In this document: positions 26,990 to 35,821 of the stretch, piece by piece | How positions within the stretch are numbered: the first letter of the stretch is position 1 | How the letters are laid out: every line of letters starts with the position of its first letter | Assembly: GCF_013408665.1 (NCBI RefSeq) | Contig: NZ_JACCCL010000001.1 | Coordinates: 1,565,136-1,629,135, forward strand | Direction of reading: 5' to 3' | From: Sporosarcina sp. JAI121 | Lineage (GTDB): Bacteria; Bacillota; Bacilli; Bacillales_A; Planococcaceae | DNA length: 64,000 bases | Position numbers and translations under genes: made by a program | Notes under the pieces: generated by a model | The model's input: the letters and a program-made list of their open reading frames with translations, nothing else | What the model was told of the DNA's origin: nothing | The model's database searches: none

Positions 26990-28189
26990 TTAGGTTTGTT
27001 GTTCTTTATTTCTTGAAAGTCCAAAATAGGCAAGAACCGCAAGTAAACTCGAGAAGAAAATGATTGCCCCCATCGGAATAGCCGTTTCTTCTCCTGCTAT
27101 TCCGACAAGCGGTGCTGTAATCGCTCCTAAAATGAAAGGTAACAAACCAAGTAAGGCAGATGCACTACCCGCAATATGTCCTTGCTTTTCCATCGCGAGT
27201 GAAAAGGATGATGTCGAAATGACACCAATGGAAGCGACGAAAAAGAAGATTGGTATAACGATTGTTATCAGTGGTCCTTTCAACAATACGGCAATTAGCA
27301 GCATTATTCCCGAAGTGATTGAGATGAATAAACCCGATTCCAAAAATCGCTTTTCCGTTACAATTCCCGTTAAACGTCCAACAACCTGAGTTCCGATAAT
27401 GAGTCCAATTCCATTCATGCCGAATAATATGCTGAATGTTTGCGGGGAGACCCCGTAAATATTTTGATAGACGAATGGTGTTCCCGCGACATAAGCAAAT
27501 ATGCCTGCCATGATAAAGCCTTGCGCAAGTGAATATCCCATGAACTGCCGATCTTTAAGCAAAGACAAAAAGTTTTTCAATGTATGGGAGAGGTTACTTG
27601 GTACACGCGTTTCTTTAGGTAATGTTTCATCTATTCTCCATAGTACAATGACAAACAATAAAAAGCCGATTGCGCTTAAGACCGCGAATATACCTGTCCA
27701 TTCAGTGAAGGCGATGATCCCTCCGCCAAGGACCGGGGCTAAGATCGGAGCCAAGTTATTGATCAGCATGAGCAAAGCAAAAAACTTCGTCAATTCACGT
27801 CCGCTATATAAATCGCGCACGACTGCTCTCGAAATCACGATACCCGCGGCAGCGGCAAACCCTTGCAAGAAACGTGCAGTTATGAAAAATTCTATATTCG
27901 GGGCAAATACACATAAAAGTGATGCGATGAAATAGACTACGAGTGCTATTAGTAACGGCCTTTTCCGTCCATGAACGTCACTCATCGGACCGAGAATGAG
28001 TTGCCCCAAGCCGATTCCGAGTAGGCAGGCCGTTAAACTTACCTGAACGAAGGTGGCAGACGTATCAAATGCATCTACAATTGAAGGGAATGAAGGTAAA
28101 TACATATCAATCGTTAGAGGACCCATTGCTGCTAGCGTTCCGAGAAGTAAAGCGAATCGTAATCGTTTTGTTCCTGAGAGTGGCCTCAT
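26990..28189 (-). CDS. Bcr/CflA family drug exporter (MFS, DHA1)
   Basis: The 399-residue protein has twelve predicted membrane segments. It carries the Bcr/CflA hallmarks TIDMYLPSFPSI in helix 1, LGLGQLILGPMSDVHGRKRPLL (MFS motif A, given here in part) and RFLQGFAAAAGIVISRAVVRD (motif C region). Such proteins export bicyclomycin, chloramphenicol or other small molecules by proton antiport. The ATG at 28189 follows AAAGG at a rather long spacing; a TTG four codons upstream overlaps that site. It is a single-gene unit. Confidence 0.92.
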   Translation of the reverse strand: MRPLSGTKRLRFALLLGTLAAMGPLTIDMYLPSFPSIVDAFDTSATFVQVSLTACLLGIGLGQLILGPMSDVHGRKRPLLIALVVYFIASLLCVFAPNIEFFITARFLQGFAAAAGIVISRAVVRDLYSGRELTKFFALLMLINNLAPILAPVLGGGIIAFTEWTGIFAVLSAIGFLLFVIVLWRIDETLPKETRVPSNLSHTLKNFLSLLKDRQFMGYSLAQGFIMAGIFAYVAGTPFVYQNIYGVSPQTFSILFGMNGIGLIIGTQVVGRLTGIVTEKRFLESGLFISITSGIMLLIAVLLKGPLITIVIPIFFFVASIGVISTSSFSLAMEKQGHIAGSASALLGLLPFILGAITAPLVGIAGEETAIPMGAIIFFSSLLAVLAYFGLSRNKEQQT

Positions 28190-28348
28190 GTTCGTTAACA
28201 ACCTTTCTATAACTGAAAATCAATTACATAAGTGCCAACGGAGGTACGAATTTCAATCCCTCCCATTCGACGCACAAGTTATTCACTATAACAGCAAAAC
28301 ACATCAGATAAAAGAAAGAAATAAAAATGTGCTCTTTTTTAGAAGTCA

Positions 28349-28774
28349 CTAGTTAAATAACTCTTGATAAGCGATTACTTTTAAAGCTACGATTTCCTCT
28401 TCAGTAAGTTTTCCTTCTAGTTCATTTAGAAGTACCTGTATTTCATTATTCGACATTCCCTTTTGTGCATTCGATTGAATAGTTTGGAGTTCCTTAAACC
28501 CTATTTTTTTGATTAAAACTCTCGTTGCTTGTTCCTTTGTCGTGAAAGGAAGGTTGCTTTTATCAACATTAACACCTTCTTCAAGAAATCGTTTTAATTC
28601 AGGATCATTATTTACCATTTGCTTAATTTCATCTAATTGCCCGCTATTTTCCAATTCGGCAGTTACAACGCTCATTACTTTTTCAGAAGCGATGTTGGTA
28701 CCTATATAATAGATTCCGTACCCGACTCCGCCAGTAACTAATAAAATGAGAATAATGATTTTCAACAGTTTCAT
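28349..28774 (-). CDS. small membrane-anchored protein of unknown function, 141 residues
   Basis: An N-terminal hydrophobic helix (about residues 4-27) is followed by a soluble, acidic, helical domain with an internal repeat-like pattern (ELENSGQLDEIK, DPELKRFLEEG, ELEGKLTEEEIVALK). It resembles short Bacillales proteins that have been mislabelled as phenylalanyl-tRNA synthetase fragments, but I see no synthetase motif. The ATG follows GGGAGGGACAA. No operon partner is evident. Confidence 0.7.
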   Translation of the reverse strand: MKLLKIIILILLVTGGVGYGIYYIGTNIASEKVMSVVTAELENSGQLDEIKQMVNNDPELKRFLEEGVNVDKSNLPFTTKEQATRVLIKKIGFKELQTIQSNAQKGMSNNEIQVLLNELEGKLTEEEIVALKVIAYQELFN

Positions 28775-28799
28775 TTGTCCCTCCCATTTTCCATTTATA

Positions 28800-28843
28800 A
28801 AAAACGTTAGCGGAATGCAAGTTATTCACATCCACTAACGTTT
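28800..28843 (-). terminator. terminator after the CvfC gene
   Basis: AAAACGTTAG pairs with CTAACGTTTT (extended by TCC/GGA), with TTTTTTAT on the minus strand. It lies about 30 bp past the CvfC stop. Confidence 0.85.
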
Positions 28844-28870
28844 TAAGTTTTGTTATTCATGTATGTTACA

Positions 28871-30001
28871 TTACTCTTTTGAACCCATGCGCGCCTCTGT
28901 CATTTGTTTCCAAACTGATCCTTTAGCATCTTCACCTTCGGAAATTCGAGCAATCGCCATTCGAATTTGGAGTTTCACTTCAAATTCTGGATCATCTTCA
29001 GCCTTTTTCAAAGCAGGCAATGCATCTTCAGTACCCGTTTCATATAAGTACATGGCTGCACGCCAGCGAACCAATTTATTTTTATCATTCAACGCATCGA
29101 TAGCCGCTTGTTCAAACCCTTCAAAACCTAGGTCGCTCATGCAATCCCCAGCCGTCCGGCGTACAGCCCAGCTTTTATCTTTGAGTGCTTTTTCAACATA
29201 TGGTATGACCGCCTCGTCTTCGATCATTCCAAGATAGACTGTTGCAAGACGTCTGATCGACATCTTGTCATCTTCCAGTGCGCGCTCAAGAAGTGGCGCG
29301 TCCGACATGTCCGGGTCTGGCATTTGGTCTAACAACTGGAATCTAGTCTCCCATTGATCCACCGAGAAATCCTCCAATGAAATCTTTCTTCCACGCTGAA
29401 TAATCTCAGCTTGTCCTTCATTCGCAAGACGGATAATGTCTTGCAAGCGTTCTTCTGGATACGCTGCCTCAATTTCCTGAATCACCGTTTCAGCGATTTC
29501 AACTTTTTCTCCGTAACGGATTCCATAATCTGCCCATTTCCGCAGCAATATATAGTTCTCCACTTCACGTCCATGTACCTTTTCCATCGCTTGCACAAAG
29601 CGTTCGCTTAATCCGAACCGTTCCTCGGACATGCTATCGAAAACTTTCACTTGAAGAGGAATATCTTTGTAAGTCTGTACATGTACATATACTTCTCCGT
29701 AGCTGTCGTCAATTTCTTCTGCAGTTTCCGACTGTTCATTTCTCTCTTCATTGAAAACGGCTTGGACATCTGCGAGAATCGATTCCCAAGCGACTTTCCC
29801 TATTCGTTCAATCGCCATGAAATTCATAACATGGTAAATTCCTTTTACACCATTAATGTTCAATAATGCTGAAATCGGATGCGATGAAGTTTCTGCATCA
29901 TCTTTTTTATAGTTATGACTTGTGCCTTTAGGCAACTCCGTGTCGAGTACGATTTTCATGGAGTTCGGACTCGGTGTTGGTTCAATCGTTACTATTTTCA
30001 T
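28871..30001 (-). CDS. cvfC: conserved virulence factor C family protein (YpgR/CvfC), HEAT-repeat protein
   Basis: The 376-residue protein has an N-terminal NifU/Scaffold-type domain (about residues 1-90, starting MKIVTIEPTPSPNSMKI). A middle region follows, and then HEAT-like alpha repeats from about residue 220 (LLERALEDDKMSIRRLATVYLG, given here in part; KSWAVRRTAGDCMSDLG; NKLVRWRAAMYL). This domain order matches Bacillus YpgR and S. aureus CvfC, which affects virulence-gene expression by an unclear route. The ATG at 30001 follows AACGGAAGGAGC. It follows the ABC-F gene by 18 bp and is probably co-transcribed with it. Confidence 0.9.
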   Translation of the reverse strand: MKIVTIEPTPSPNSMKIVLDTELPKGTSHNYKKDDAETSSHPISALLNINGVKGIYHVMNFMAIERIGKVAWESILADVQAVFNEERNEQSETAEEIDDSYGEVYVHVQTYKDIPLQVKVFDSMSEERFGLSERFVQAMEKVHGREVENYILLRKWADYGIRYGEKVEIAETVIQEIEAAYPEERLQDIIRLANEGQAEIIQRGRKISLEDFSVDQWETRFQLLDQMPDPDMSDAPLLERALEDDKMSIRRLATVYLGMIEDEAVIPYVEKALKDKSWAVRRTAGDCMSDLGFEGFEQAAIDALNDKNKLVRWRAAMYLYETGTEDALPALKKAEDDPEFEVKLQIRMAIARISEGEDAKGSVWKQMTEARMGSKE

Positions 30002-30019
30002 CTGTATTTGCTCCTTCCG

Positions 30020-31900
30020 TTAGGACTTTTTCAATTCTTGTAAAAAAGACCAACGTTCAATGAGTGTTTCGTATTTGTCGTTCAATTCATCAAGTGTTGT
30101 CGTCAGTTCTCTAAGTTTATCGTAATCGGAGCCAGTAGATGCCATTTCTGCCTCCGTCGCTTCGATTGACTGTTCAACATTTTCGATATCCGACTCAATT
30201 GTTTCGTATTCTTTCTTTTCGGCGTATGTCATTTTCTTTTTATGTTCCTGTTGAACAGGCTTTTCTAACTCAACGATTGGCTTGTGTACCACCTTTTCTT
30301 TAGGCACATAGGTTTCAAGGAAATCGGAATAAATACCAAACCATGTATCAACATCTCCTGATCCATCCATCACCCATAGTTTAGTTGACGTACGGTCCAA
30401 GAAAAACCGATCATGTGAGATTGTGATGACGACGCCAGGGAATGTGTCGATGAAAGTTTCTAGAACAGAAAGGGTTTCAAGGTCTAGGTCGTTTGTCGGT
30501 TCATCCAATAGCATGACGTTAGGTTGTTCCATCAGCAGTTTCAATAAATAAAGTCTTTTTCGCTCGCCACCCGATAATTTACCGATGGGTGTCCCGTGTG
30601 CTTGTGTAGGAAATAAAAAACGCTCCAACATTTGTGAAGCTGAAATGCGGACACCATCAGCATCTTCAATATCATTCGACGTATCACGAATATATTCGAT
30701 AATTCGTTTCTTCTCATCCATTATTGGCGTGTGTTGTTGGAAATGAGCAATTTTCACTGTCGTTCCTTTGTCGATGATTCCACTGTCCGGTTCACTTTCT
30801 CCGGAAAACATATTTAATAACGTCGTTTTCCCTGCCCCATTAGGTCCAACAACCGCGATACGGTCACCCGATTGAAGAATACACGAGAAATCATCAATGA
30901 CTTTTCTTCCACCGAAAGACTTCGAGATGCCTACCGCTTCAATCACTTTCTTGCCAAGTCGCGTCGACTTTAGCGCGACGTCCATTTCTCCACTCGTGTC
31001 TTCTTTTTTAACCTTCTCCGATAGTTCATCGAAGCGGCCAATCCGCGCTTTTTGCTTTGTCGATCTTGCTTTCGCTCCTCGTCTAATCCATTTCAATTCG
31101 GACCGGTACCGATTGCGGAGTTTATCGTCTGACGCAGCTGCCATCTCTGCACGAATCGCTTTTGATTCAAGATAATTTCCATAGTTACCCGTATGTGAAT
31201 ATAATGTTTTATCTGCAAGTTCATAGATATTGGTGGATAACTCGTCCAAAAAATAGCGGTCATGAGTAACAAAGATGACGGCTCCTTGTTCATTTTTCAA
31301 GTAGTCTGACAACCACATAATTGAATCTACATCTAGATGGTTTGTCGGTTCATCGAGCAGCAAAAGGTCAGCAGGCTCAATCAATACTTTTGCGAGCGTT
31401 ACCCGCTTTTTCTGTCCGCCTGATAGCTCACCCATCTTTTTATCGAACGTTTCAATGCCGAGTTTCGACAAAACCGTCCGTGCTTTAGAGTTTATATCCC
31501 ATCCGGATAGATCGTCCATCTGGTTTTGAAGTTGCGAATATTTTTCCTGATTTAGTGTAGATTCCGGATTTGCTGAAAGCGCTTGAAGTGCGTGCTCATA
31601 CTCCAAGTTGACCTTTATTATCGGTGCATCACTCATGAACACCGTTTCCATCACTGTAAGTTCTGGGTCGACTTCAGGTTCTTGAGGCAAATATACAATC
31701 CGGTATCGATTCGGATGATCGGTCGAAATCGAATCGGCTTCTTCGACTCCCGCAATAATCGATAGTAATGTCGACTTGCCTGTTCCATTTATACCGAGCA
31801 AACCCACTTTTTCTCCGCTCACGACTGTAAATGATATGTCTTTAAACAAAGTTTTCTCTCCGACGGTCTTCGTGAGATTTTCTATAATTAATTGACTCAT
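30020..31900 (-). CDS. yfmR: ABC-F ATPase, YfmR/Uup type translation factor
   Basis: The 626-residue protein has two ABC cassettes in one chain and no membrane part. Walker A motifs are GINGTGKS (36-43) and GPNGAGKT (about 350), each with an LSGGQ/LSGGE signature and LLLDEPTNHLD or LLDEPTNDLD. The interdomain linker around KWIRRGAKARSTKQKARI is the ribosome-facing P-site tRNA interaction motif. A C-terminal coiled coil (about 550-626) is as in Uup/YfmR. YfmR-type factors rescue ribosomes stalled on proline-rich and other difficult stretches, overlapping with EF-P. The ATG at 31900 has only a modest ribosome site (GGAAGTG). Confidence 0.93.
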   Translation of the reverse strand: MSQLIIENLTKTVGEKTLFKDISFTVVSGEKVGLLGINGTGKSTLLSIIAGVEEADSISTDHPNRYRIVYLPQEPEVDPELTVMETVFMSDAPIIKVNLEYEHALQALSANPESTLNQEKYSQLQNQMDDLSGWDINSKARTVLSKLGIETFDKKMGELSGGQKKRVTLAKVLIEPADLLLLDEPTNHLDVDSIMWLSDYLKNEQGAVIFVTHDRYFLDELSTNIYELADKTLYSHTGNYGNYLESKAIRAEMAAASDDKLRNRYRSELKWIRRGAKARSTKQKARIGRFDELSEKVKKEDTSGEMDVALKSTRLGKKVIEAVGISKSFGGRKVIDDFSCILQSGDRIAVVGPNGAGKTTLLNMFSGESEPDSGIIDKGTTVKIAHFQQHTPIMDEKKRIIEYIRDTSNDIEDADGVRISASQMLERFLFPTQAHGTPIGKLSGGERKRLYLLKLLMEQPNVMLLDEPTNDLDLETLSVLETFIDTFPGVVITISHDRFFLDRTSTKLWVMDGSGDVDTWFGIYSDFLETYVPKEKVVHKPIVELEKPVQQEHKKKMTYAEKKEYETIESDIENVEQSIEATEAEMASTGSDYDKLRELTTTLDELNDKYETLIERWSFLQELKKS

Positions 31901-32233
31901 GACAACACTTCCATTTCTAATGTCTACCTTGTCCTATCATAGCCGATTTGACTCGCATTTTAAAAGAGTATTGTACTATCGGAAGCATATCACCCATGTA
32001 ACCGTTGTGTAAGTTCCCATTAATAGGTATAATTTTCCTGAAAGAGATTTCTAAAAGTTGCCTGAAACTCATAAGCTGAATTTACTACTATACAGTTTAA
32101 AATAAATAATTCCATTAAATTCGCTACGGCGCTATGAGATGCCTTTCGCTTTAAGAAGGCGCCTACGCTTAGTTTTTTTAGATATTCATTTGTTCAGCAG
32201 ATGTCGTATAGGTTGAAAAAAGGGGGTTAGTAA
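31901..32233. other. divergent intergenic region between yfmR and the ABC exporter
   Basis: This 333-bp AT-rich gap should hold the promoters of both divergent transcripts. Around 32125-32185 are GGCGC/GCGCC and GCCTT/AAGGC inverted segments followed by TTTTTTT on the plus strand, which could form a weak terminator-like or attenuator hairpin before the exporter genes. No ORF with a ribosome site is seen. Confidence 0.4.
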
Positions 32234-33169
32234 ATGAACAAAATAATTGAAGTAAATCGATTGTCAAAGTCATTCGGAAAAGTAAAGGCTGTCAACGATA
32301 TCAGTTTCTACGTTGAAGAAGGTTCACTTTTCTCTTTTTTAGGTACGAACGGTGCGGGAAAATCGACGACTATTTCAATTTTATTGACACTTCTGAAGCA
32401 AGATCAAGGTATTGTGTCAGTGAATGGCTATACTGTTGGAAAACACGACTTGGCCATCCGTCAAGAAATTGGCGTTGTATTTCAAGAAAGCCTGTTGGAC
32501 CCATTGTTGACAGTGATAGAGAATCTTACTATCCGGGGATCTTTTTACGGGATGTCGAAGCTAGAACGTAACGATGCAATTATACGGGTTATGGATGTCG
32601 TGGATATACAATCTATTTCGAATCGACCATATGGAAAGTTATCGGGTGGACAACGTCGGCGAGTAGATATTGCACGGGCTCTTATTCATAAACCAAACAT
32701 CTTAATACTGGACGAACCGACAACGGGTCTCGATCCGCAAAGCCGAAAAAATATATGGGAAACGATATTACAACTCCAAGGAACAACTGGCATGACCGTG
32801 TTTTTAACAACACATTATATCGAGGAGGCGGCAGGCTCCGATTATGTTGTTGTGATGAAAGAAGGAAGAATTGTTGCAAAAGGAACCCCTGAACAGTTGA
32901 AAAATGAGTATTCGACGGATTTATTAACGATATCAACGAATATGGAAAATGAACTAAGAAGCGCGCTTGTTGAAAATGGGGTGAAATTCAAAGATGAAAA
33001 GTCGCTTTTTTATCTCCCGCTTGAACATACGAAAGATGCTATCCGGATTCTGGAAGAGTTCACTCCTTATATATCCTCTTTTGAAGTAAAAAAATCTAGC
33101 TTGGACGATGTGTTTATCGCCATCAATGGAAAGGTCGTGGACCAGGATGATGGCATTCGCAAAACGTAA
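32234..33169 (+). CDS. ABC exporter ATP-binding subunit, DrrA/CcmA-like
   Basis: The 311-residue ATPase has Walker A GTNGAGKS (about residues 37-44), the signature LSGGQRRRVDIARAL, Walker B ILILDEPTTGLDP and the H-loop TTHYIEEA. A C-terminal regulatory extension follows (about 220-311), as in DrrA-type antibiotic and lipid exporters. The ATG follows AAAGGGGG. The downstream permease gene starts inside its end (23-bp overlap). The pair forms an ABC-2 exporter; its substrate is unknown, and no biosynthetic or immunity genes flank it. Confidence 0.93.
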   Translation: MNKIIEVNRLSKSFGKVKAVNDISFYVEEGSLFSFLGTNGAGKSTTISILLTLLKQDQGIVSVNGYTVGKHDLAIRQEIGVVFQESLLDPLLTVIENLTIRGSFYGMSKLERNDAIIRVMDVVDIQSISNRPYGKLSGGQRRRVDIARALIHKPNILILDEPTTGLDPQSRKNIWETILQLQGTTGMTVFLTTHYIEEAAGSDYVVVMKEGRIVAKGTPEQLKNEYSTDLLTISTNMENELRSALVENGVKFKDEKSLFYLPLEHTKDAIRILEEFTPYISSFEVKKSSLDDVFIAINGKVVDQDDGIRKT

Positions 33170-34001
33170 TGTTTTATTGTACTTTCGGGATAAAACCACT
33201 GTCTTTTTCTCACTTCTAGCGGTCATTATTTTAATCGTCCTGTACGTTTTATTTTTAGGTGAGATGACTTTCAAAGGCCTTCCCGACTTTCCTTCAAAAA
33301 AGGCATTGCTCACTGCTTGGTTCATCGCTGGAATTCTGGCGGTAACCTCCATGACGACAACACTTGGATCATTCGGCATTCTTGTGGAAGATCGAGCAAA
33401 TAAAACATACATGGATTTCTACTCCTCTCCTATCACGAGGATGAGGCTAGTCGGCGGTTATATTATCAGCGCAGCTTTTGTAGGTTTCATCATGTGTATG
33501 TTCACACTTCTTGCATCCAATGTATTTCTTTTCATCTCTGGAGAAACTGCACTCTCATTCAGAAAATTGTTGGAAGCAGGCGGTAGCATTTTCTTATCTG
33601 TGTTGGCAAGTGGATCGATGGTTCTTCTGTTGGTTTCCTTTTTCAAAACATCAAACGCTTTCGCCGCTGCCAGTACAGTCATAGGAACGCTCCTTGGATT
33701 TTTAGCAGGGATCTATATTCCGATTGGAGGTTTGCCTGATTACATACAGGCAGTCGTTAAACTTTTCCCGGTTTCCCATTCCGCTGCGCTTTTTCGACAA
33801 TTATTGATGGATGATCTTCTTCTAGATGCCTTTTCAAAATCTCCTGCCGAAATGAAACAAGCATTTAAAATTGATATGGGCATATTATATGAAATAAATG
33901 GCAGACAAACCTCCAAATTATTTAGCGTTCTCTATCTTTGCTTTACAACACTGCTGTTTTTCGGACTATCGCTCCTCGTTATGAAAAGAAAAAACAAATA
34001 A
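33147..34001 (+). CDS. ABC-2 type exporter permease
   Basis: About 284 residues with six predicted membrane segments and an ABC-2 membrane architecture: a first helix after KRNVLLYFRDKTTVF, a conserved region near RANKTYMDFYSSPITRMRL and LAGIYIPIGGLPDYIQAVVK before the last helices. It starts within the ATPase gene at tandem ATGs (33147/33150), which favours translational coupling. With the ATPase it should form a 2+2 exporter. It is closed by a strong shared terminator. Confidence 0.9.
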   Translation: MMAFAKRNVLLYFRDKTTVFFSLLAVIILIVLYVLFLGEMTFKGLPDFPSKKALLTAWFIAGILAVTSMTTTLGSFGILVEDRANKTYMDFYSSPITRMRLVGGYIISAAFVGFIMCMFTLLASNVFLFISGETALSFRKLLEAGGSIFLSVLASGSMVLLLVSFFKTSNAFAAASTVIGTLLGFLAGIYIPIGGLPDYIQAVVKLFPVSHSAALFRQLLMDDLLLDAFSKSPAEMKQAFKIDMGILYEINGRQTSKLFSVLYLCFTTLLFFGLSLLVMKRKNK

Positions 34002-34045
34002 GCTTGCGTGTGCAAGATGTCACTCTACTTTGCACACGCAAGCTT
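34000..34045. terminator. bidirectional terminator between the ABC exporter and the acyl-CoA ligase gene
   Basis: AAGCTTGCGTGTGCAA pairs with TTGCACACGCAAGCTT around a short loop. It lies between convergent genes. Confidence 0.85.
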
Positions 34046-34057
34046 GTATGGAGTTGA

Positions 34058-35650
34058 TTAATTCACAAGACGACCCGTTACTCCTTGTGCTTCCCAATAA
34101 GCATCGCGGATTTGGACTTTCTGAATTTTTCCAGATGCTGTTTTTGGGAGTTCATCGACAAACGTTATGCCCGTAACAGTTTTGAAATGGGCTAACTTTT
34201 CTTTGCAGAAAGTTATGATTTCCTGTTCGGTAGCTGTTTTATCTTTGCGTAATACAATGTATGCGTGCGGTGTTTCCCCCCACTTCTCATGCGGGACGGC
34301 GATAACCGCCGCTTCTAGGACTGCCGGATGGCCGTAAAGGACACCTTCCACTTCGATAGAAGAAATGTTTTCCCCACCGCTGATAATGACATCTTTTTTA
34401 CGGTCGACAATGTTGATGTAGCCATTTTCATCGATGGTCCCCATATCTCCTGTCAATAGCCTGCCATTTTGCAGCGCTTCTGTTGTCGCTCGTTCATTTT
34501 TCCAGTAGCCCTTCATGACACCATGACTTCTTACTGCCACTTCCCCGACCTGTTTCCCGTCATGTGCGACCTCATCCCCGAACTCATCAATAATTCGAAC
34601 GTCGCTTCCAATCATCGAGAAACCCGCCTTCGCTTTCAAATCCGTCTTTTCACTTTTTGATAGCCCAGCTAAATTTGAGCGAATTGTTGAAATTAGACTA
34701 AGTGGAGATGATTCCGTCATGCCATACACCTGGATGAACTCCCAGCCTAATTCTTCCTCAACCCGCGTGATGAATGCGGGCGGCGGTGCAGATCCGGCAA
34801 TAACAACTCGAACGTCTTGCTCGATGGCCGGATGGTGCTGTTCATGATACAACAGCAATGCATTCAATACGGTTGGCGCCATATGTAAAATGGAGACTTT
34901 ATGGTCTTGCATCGCTTTAAAAATGGATTCGGGTGTCGATTTTCTTGAACAGATATGTGTGGCTCCATTTGCTGTATAATAAAATGGCGAGCCCCAACCA
35001 TTTACATGGAACATCGGAAGCACGTGAAGATGAACGTCTCTATCCGTAACCCGTAAATGATGCATTGCACTAAGTGCGTGCAGATAGTTATTACGATGTG
35101 TCAGCATGACGCCTTTCGGATCTCCAGTCGTTCCACTTGTATAGAGCAAACTGCAGACATCATTTTCATCAAGGTCTGCCCGGTCAAATGATTCAGGTGA
35201 AAAGGTTGCGAGCCAATCGTCGTAGTCTGTTTCATTTGTTTCCGGATCTTTATAGTGAACAATAATATGCTTGATTGTTTCAAACTGATTGATTACTGGG
35301 TTTATTAAATCATAAAGCGCTTGATCTACGAAAAGTACTTTGGCTTCACTATGATTCAAAATAAATACATAGTCTTCAGGCTTCAATCTGATATTTAACG
35401 GCACCATTATAGCGCCAAGTTGAAACACGCCATAAAAACCTTCCAACATCTCAAGAGAATTGCCTGCTAAATAAGCGACCCTATCTTCTTTTTCAATTCC
35501 CAAGTTATGCAAACCATGTGATAACTGATTGACTCTTTCATTCAGTTGGCGGTAAGTAACAACTCGTCCCTCACAATATACCGCATCTTTTTCCCCATAT
35601 AAAGCGACTGCCCGGTCGAGAAAGTCCGGCAATAGTAGTGGTACATTCAT
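34058..35650 (-). CDS. long-chain fatty-acid--CoA ligase (AMP-binding)
   Basis: The 530-residue protein is an ANL-superfamily ligase that adenylates a carboxylic acid and transfers it to CoA. The P-loop motif YTSGTTGDPKGVMLTH lies near residue 170. The core motifs YGMTESSP and TGDMGTIDENGYINIVDRKKD-type residues follow, with the catalytic lysine region PKTASGKIQK near the end. The substrate (medium/long-chain or other acid) is not certain. The ATG at 35650 is preferred because TGAGGTGATTAGA fits it, and the GTG three codons upstream overlaps the site. It is a single-gene unit. Confidence 0.9.
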   Translation of the reverse strand: MNVPLLLPDFLDRAVALYGEKDAVYCEGRVVTYRQLNERVNQLSHGLHNLGIEKEDRVAYLAGNSLEMLEGFYGVFQLGAIMVPLNIRLKPEDYVFILNHSEAKVLFVDQALYDLINPVINQFETIKHIIVHYKDPETNETDYDDWLATFSPESFDRADLDENDVCSLLYTSGTTGDPKGVMLTHRNNYLHALSAMHHLRVTDRDVHLHVLPMFHVNGWGSPFYYTANGATHICSRKSTPESIFKAMQDHKVSILHMAPTVLNALLLYHEQHHPAIEQDVRVVIAGSAPPPAFITRVEEELGWEFIQVYGMTESSPLSLISTIRSNLAGLSKSEKTDLKAKAGFSMIGSDVRIIDEFGDEVAHDGKQVGEVAVRSHGVMKGYWKNERATTEALQNGRLLTGDMGTIDENGYINIVDRKKDVIISGGENISSIEVEGVLYGHPAVLEAAVIAVPHEKWGETPHAYIVLRKDKTATEQEIITFCKEKLAHFKTVTGITFVDELPKTASGKIQKVQIRDAYWEAQGVTGRLVN

Positions 35651-35759
35651 TCTAATCACCTCATCATTTTGCTATAGTATACGTCACTTTAAATTTTCTG
35701 TCATCAAGAATATTATGAATATATGAACAATTATTTCGTGCTTCCATTAAAAATGTAAG

Positions 35760-35813
35760 AAAAAAGTCTATTCTGTTAGCCGGAAAATCCGCTTGTAGAA
35801 TAGACTTTTTTAA
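35760..35813 (-). terminator. terminator of the glycerate kinase-GntP unit
   Basis: AAAAAGTCTATTCT pairs with AGAATAGACTTTTT; T-rich on the minus strand. It lies 9 bp past the gntP stop. Confidence 0.9.
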
Positions 35814-35821
35814 ATCAGTAA